A stretch of DNA of 64,000 bases from JAVVSK01 sp036654235 (lineage in GTDB: Bacteria > Bacillota > Clostridia > Christensenellales > CAG-138). Location: assembly GCA_036654235.1 (NCBI GenBank), contig JAVVSK010000007.1, forward strand, positions 37,394-101,393, in the 5' to 3' direction. A program made the position numbers and the translations under genes. The notes beneath the pieces are model-generated. The model searched no databases. It had not been told where the DNA came from and saw only the letters and a list, made by a program, of their open reading frames with translations. Of the stretch, positions 62,195 through 64,000 are shown in pieces; positions within the stretch are counted from its first letter, which is position 1, and each line of letters opens with the position of its first letter.

Positions 62195-63782
62195 ACATCT
62201 CCACCGTCCTTATACACCGGAAAATTGAATAAAATGGACTTCAGAGGTAGCTCTGTTTCGTCACATGGGAAAATCTCTATTTCTTTGATTAGCGAAGAAA
62301 TTAGGGATTTTTTCTCATCATCGGTGATTTTATCATATACCTTATCGAAGTTTGCCAACAGGGTGTAGATGTTCTCTAAGGTAATGGCATCCTGCTCCAC
62401 AGCCTTGCGGCGTAGCTTTACGTCCTCAATTTTTTCTTCAAGCTCTACAATGATGTCATATAGACTGTCAAGCCGGAGGGTCATATCGTGGAGCTTGCGT
62501 TCTCTGAAACGGGCATCCTCCGGCAGACTGTCAATTTCATTTTCAAGGCGAGTTTTATTCAAATCGACTTCTCTGAGTTTACCTTCGTAATTTTTCAGTT
62601 CGCTGTCAAGAGTAGAGGTATCAATCTGTTTTCCTATTTTGGATTTTATTTCAGTTGCAAAATCCTCATTCTTAATCAGCTCTCTAATTGCTTCAATGAC
62701 CAATGGCTCAATGTCGGTTTTCTTGAGCATTGCTTTGTAGTCACAACTTTTACCTCTTGCTGTCCGAGCCTTGCTGCACACATAATAATAAATCTCTTTA
62801 TATGTACCGTCTTTGTTTGTCCAAGCGTGTTTGTTGGTGTACATCGGGCCGCCACATTTAGGGCATTTTAAGATACCGCTTAACAAATGTGCTCTGTCCC
62901 GACCAATTTTAGAGGGAGATTTTACACCTGTTGTTTCTCTTTTTTCATGTGCCTGTGTCCACAGTTCCTCACTGATGATAGCTTCGTGTTGACCATCTGC
63001 AAGAATGTATTCCTCTTGATGTACTTGGCGGTATTCATTTTTACTACCTTTGACTTTTTCTCTTGTTCGTCTGTCAAAAGCGATTTTACCCGAATACACA
63101 GGATTATCAATTATAATTTTTACAAAATGACTGCTCCATTGGGTTAATGTGCCGTTGTCCCGAATTATCTTTTTGACACCCTGTAAATTAAGATAATTAG
63201 CAATTTTGTGAAATCCCATATTGCCATTTACGAACTTATCAAAGATAGTGCGTATTGCCTCAGCTTCTTCCTCTTGAACGAGAAGTTGTTTATCTTTTAA
63301 GTAATACCCATAGGGAGCAAAGCCACCATTCCAACCACCTTGACGAGCTTTTTCCTTTCGTCCGTTCATAGTCTGCTCAATGATGTTTTCACGCTCTATT
63401 TCAGCAACAGCAGACAGAACAGAGATTAAAAGCTTTCCGCTTGTTTGTGATGAGTCAATTCCTTCTTCAATGCAAATCAAATTTACACCAAAGGATTAAG
63501 AATGTCGGCGGCATTTCGTCCAAAGCGGGAGAGCTTATAAACCAAAACATAATCAATGCCTAAACCATTTTCAATATCACTGAGCATTTGCTTAAAGGCA
63601 GGTCTGCCCTCAATGGACTTGCCGGACTTGCCTGCATCTTCATAAATATCTATGATTTCCATTTCTTCTCTATCTGCAAACCGCTTTAAGCTATTTTTCT
63701 GTCCGTCTAAGCTGAAGCCGTCAACCTGCATTTCGGTACTTACACGAGGGTAAAGTACACATTTTTTTCCACTCCTATTCAT
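62122..63782 (-). pseudogene. Large serine recombinase, broken by a frameshift
   Basis: A site-specific recombinase of the large serine (resolvase/invertase plus recombinase) family. The N-terminal piece, 63782-63483, has the catalytic Ser region LYPRVSTEMQ, the YEDAGKSGKSIEGRPAF motif and VYKLSRFGRNAADILN, then runs to a stop as PLV. The next frame, 63480-62122, resumes NLICIEEGIDSS and continues through the recombinase domain, a CPKCGGPMYTNKH zinc ribbon and coiled coil. About eight residues (the helix after ILN) seem missing, consistent with a deletion of some 23 bases. Ile codons are mostly ATT and ATC, unlike the ATA-rich flank. The final about 24 codons read antisense into rlmD. Confidence 0.85.
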
Positions 63783-64000
63783 AGTCATTCCTCCAATATA
63801 ATATTGGAAAACATCAACACGCAAATGATTTTAGTTAGAACGATTTATTTCGCATAAAACTTCCGCACCATGCTTTTCGATAATTTGAGAAAGAACATTT
63901 ATAAAATCCTGATATGCTTTTGTTTTCTCAAACGTATGATTAGGTGCAGGGGCTTTAATCGCATCACCCTGTATGTTTTTGATATTTTCCATTCGCAATC
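62195..64000. mobile_element. Mobile element integrated at the rlmD 3' end (right part beyond window)
   Basis: From the rlmD stop codon the codon use and gene content change. A serine recombinase gene abuts the chromosome, pointing out of the element and reading into rlmD, and the element continues past base 64000. The 3' end of rlmD (rumA) is a known integration hotspot for conjugative elements in Firmicutes. The junction probably lies at about 62150-62200; the exact core cannot be fixed without the other end or an empty site. A GTGGAGA/TCTCCAC pair (62156-62162 and 62198-62204) straddles it. Confidence 0.7.
63831..63992 (-). CDS. Short polar ORF upstream of the recombinase
   Basis: Fifty-three codons from ATG 63992 to TAA 63831, encoding a charged, mostly helical peptide (APNHTFEKTKAYQDFINVLSQIIEKHGAE in pieces). 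The frame stays open to the window edge, so this may be the C-terminus of a longer gene. No ribosome site can be seen. Family unknown; its place and codon use assign it to the mobile element. Confidence 0.45.
   Translation of the reverse strand: MENIKNIQGDAIKAPAPNHTFEKTKAYQDFINVLSQIIEKHGAEVLCEINRSN

Overview
The window looks like a chromosomal segment of an anaerobic, spore-forming, low-GC Gram-positive (Clostridia-type) bacterium. Supporting features are the spoVA/lonB sporulation genes, a thiolase/crotonase pair plus butyrate kinase, Hnd-type NADH-linked iron-sulfur proteins, a flavodiiron protein with rubredoxin, and canonical sigma-A promoters with 17-base spacers. MurE carries the DNPR motif, which points to meso-diaminopimelate peptidoglycan. 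I cannot name a genus from sequence alone.

Layout. 1-2.8 kb: the start of a crotonase gene, an acetyl-CoA acetyltransferase, and an amidohydrolase homologue that has lost most metal ligands. 3-9 kb: a Cys/Gly-rich small protein, a pstS-pstC-pstA-pstB-phoU phosphate operon whose PstS has its two lobes in swapped order, and a secreted CHAP/peptidoglycan-binding/dockerin protein. 8.9-9.8 kb: about 0.9 kb without an intact gene, probably decayed. 9.8-14.3 kb: NusG-II-domain protein and Gx transporter, a small alarmone synthetase, butyrate kinase, a lipoprotein and an Mrp-type ATPase. 14.4-18.4 kb: a lonB-small ORF-spoVAC-spoVAD-spoVAE operon behind a forespore-type promoter. 19-22.3 kb: an hndA-ATPase-hndB-hndC operon without the hydrogenase catalytic subunit.

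22.7-37.9 kb is the division and cell-wall cluster mraZ-rsmH-ftsL-spoVD-murE-mraY-murD-ftsW-murA-ftsQ-ftsA-ftsZ, lacking murF and murG, with an unusual inverted-repeat element between mraY and murD. 38.5-41.3 kb: 4-alpha-glucanotransferase and an orphan sugar-binding lipoprotein. 41.7-45.4 kb: flavodiiron protein, rubredoxin and a class A penicillin-binding protein. 45.5-51.2 kb: a nucleotidyltransferase/phosphomannomutase-like fusion, pyrR, zapA and a U32 protein. 51.2-52.3 kb: an FMN riboswitch controlling a riboflavin transporter. 52.4-62.2 kb: rimP-nusA-rnpM-ylxQ-infB-rbfA-nrnA-truB-ribF-rlmD, a translation/RNA-processing operon. From about 62.2 kb to the end, a mobile element abuts the 3' end of rlmD. 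Its large serine recombinase is broken by a frameshift and its last codons run antisense into rlmD.

Most genes are ordinary core genes. The most distinctive signals are the permuted PstS, the back-to-back promoters sharing one -35 site (12661-12667), the mraY-murD element, the Hnd operon without its hydrogenase, and the recombinase that reads into rlmD.
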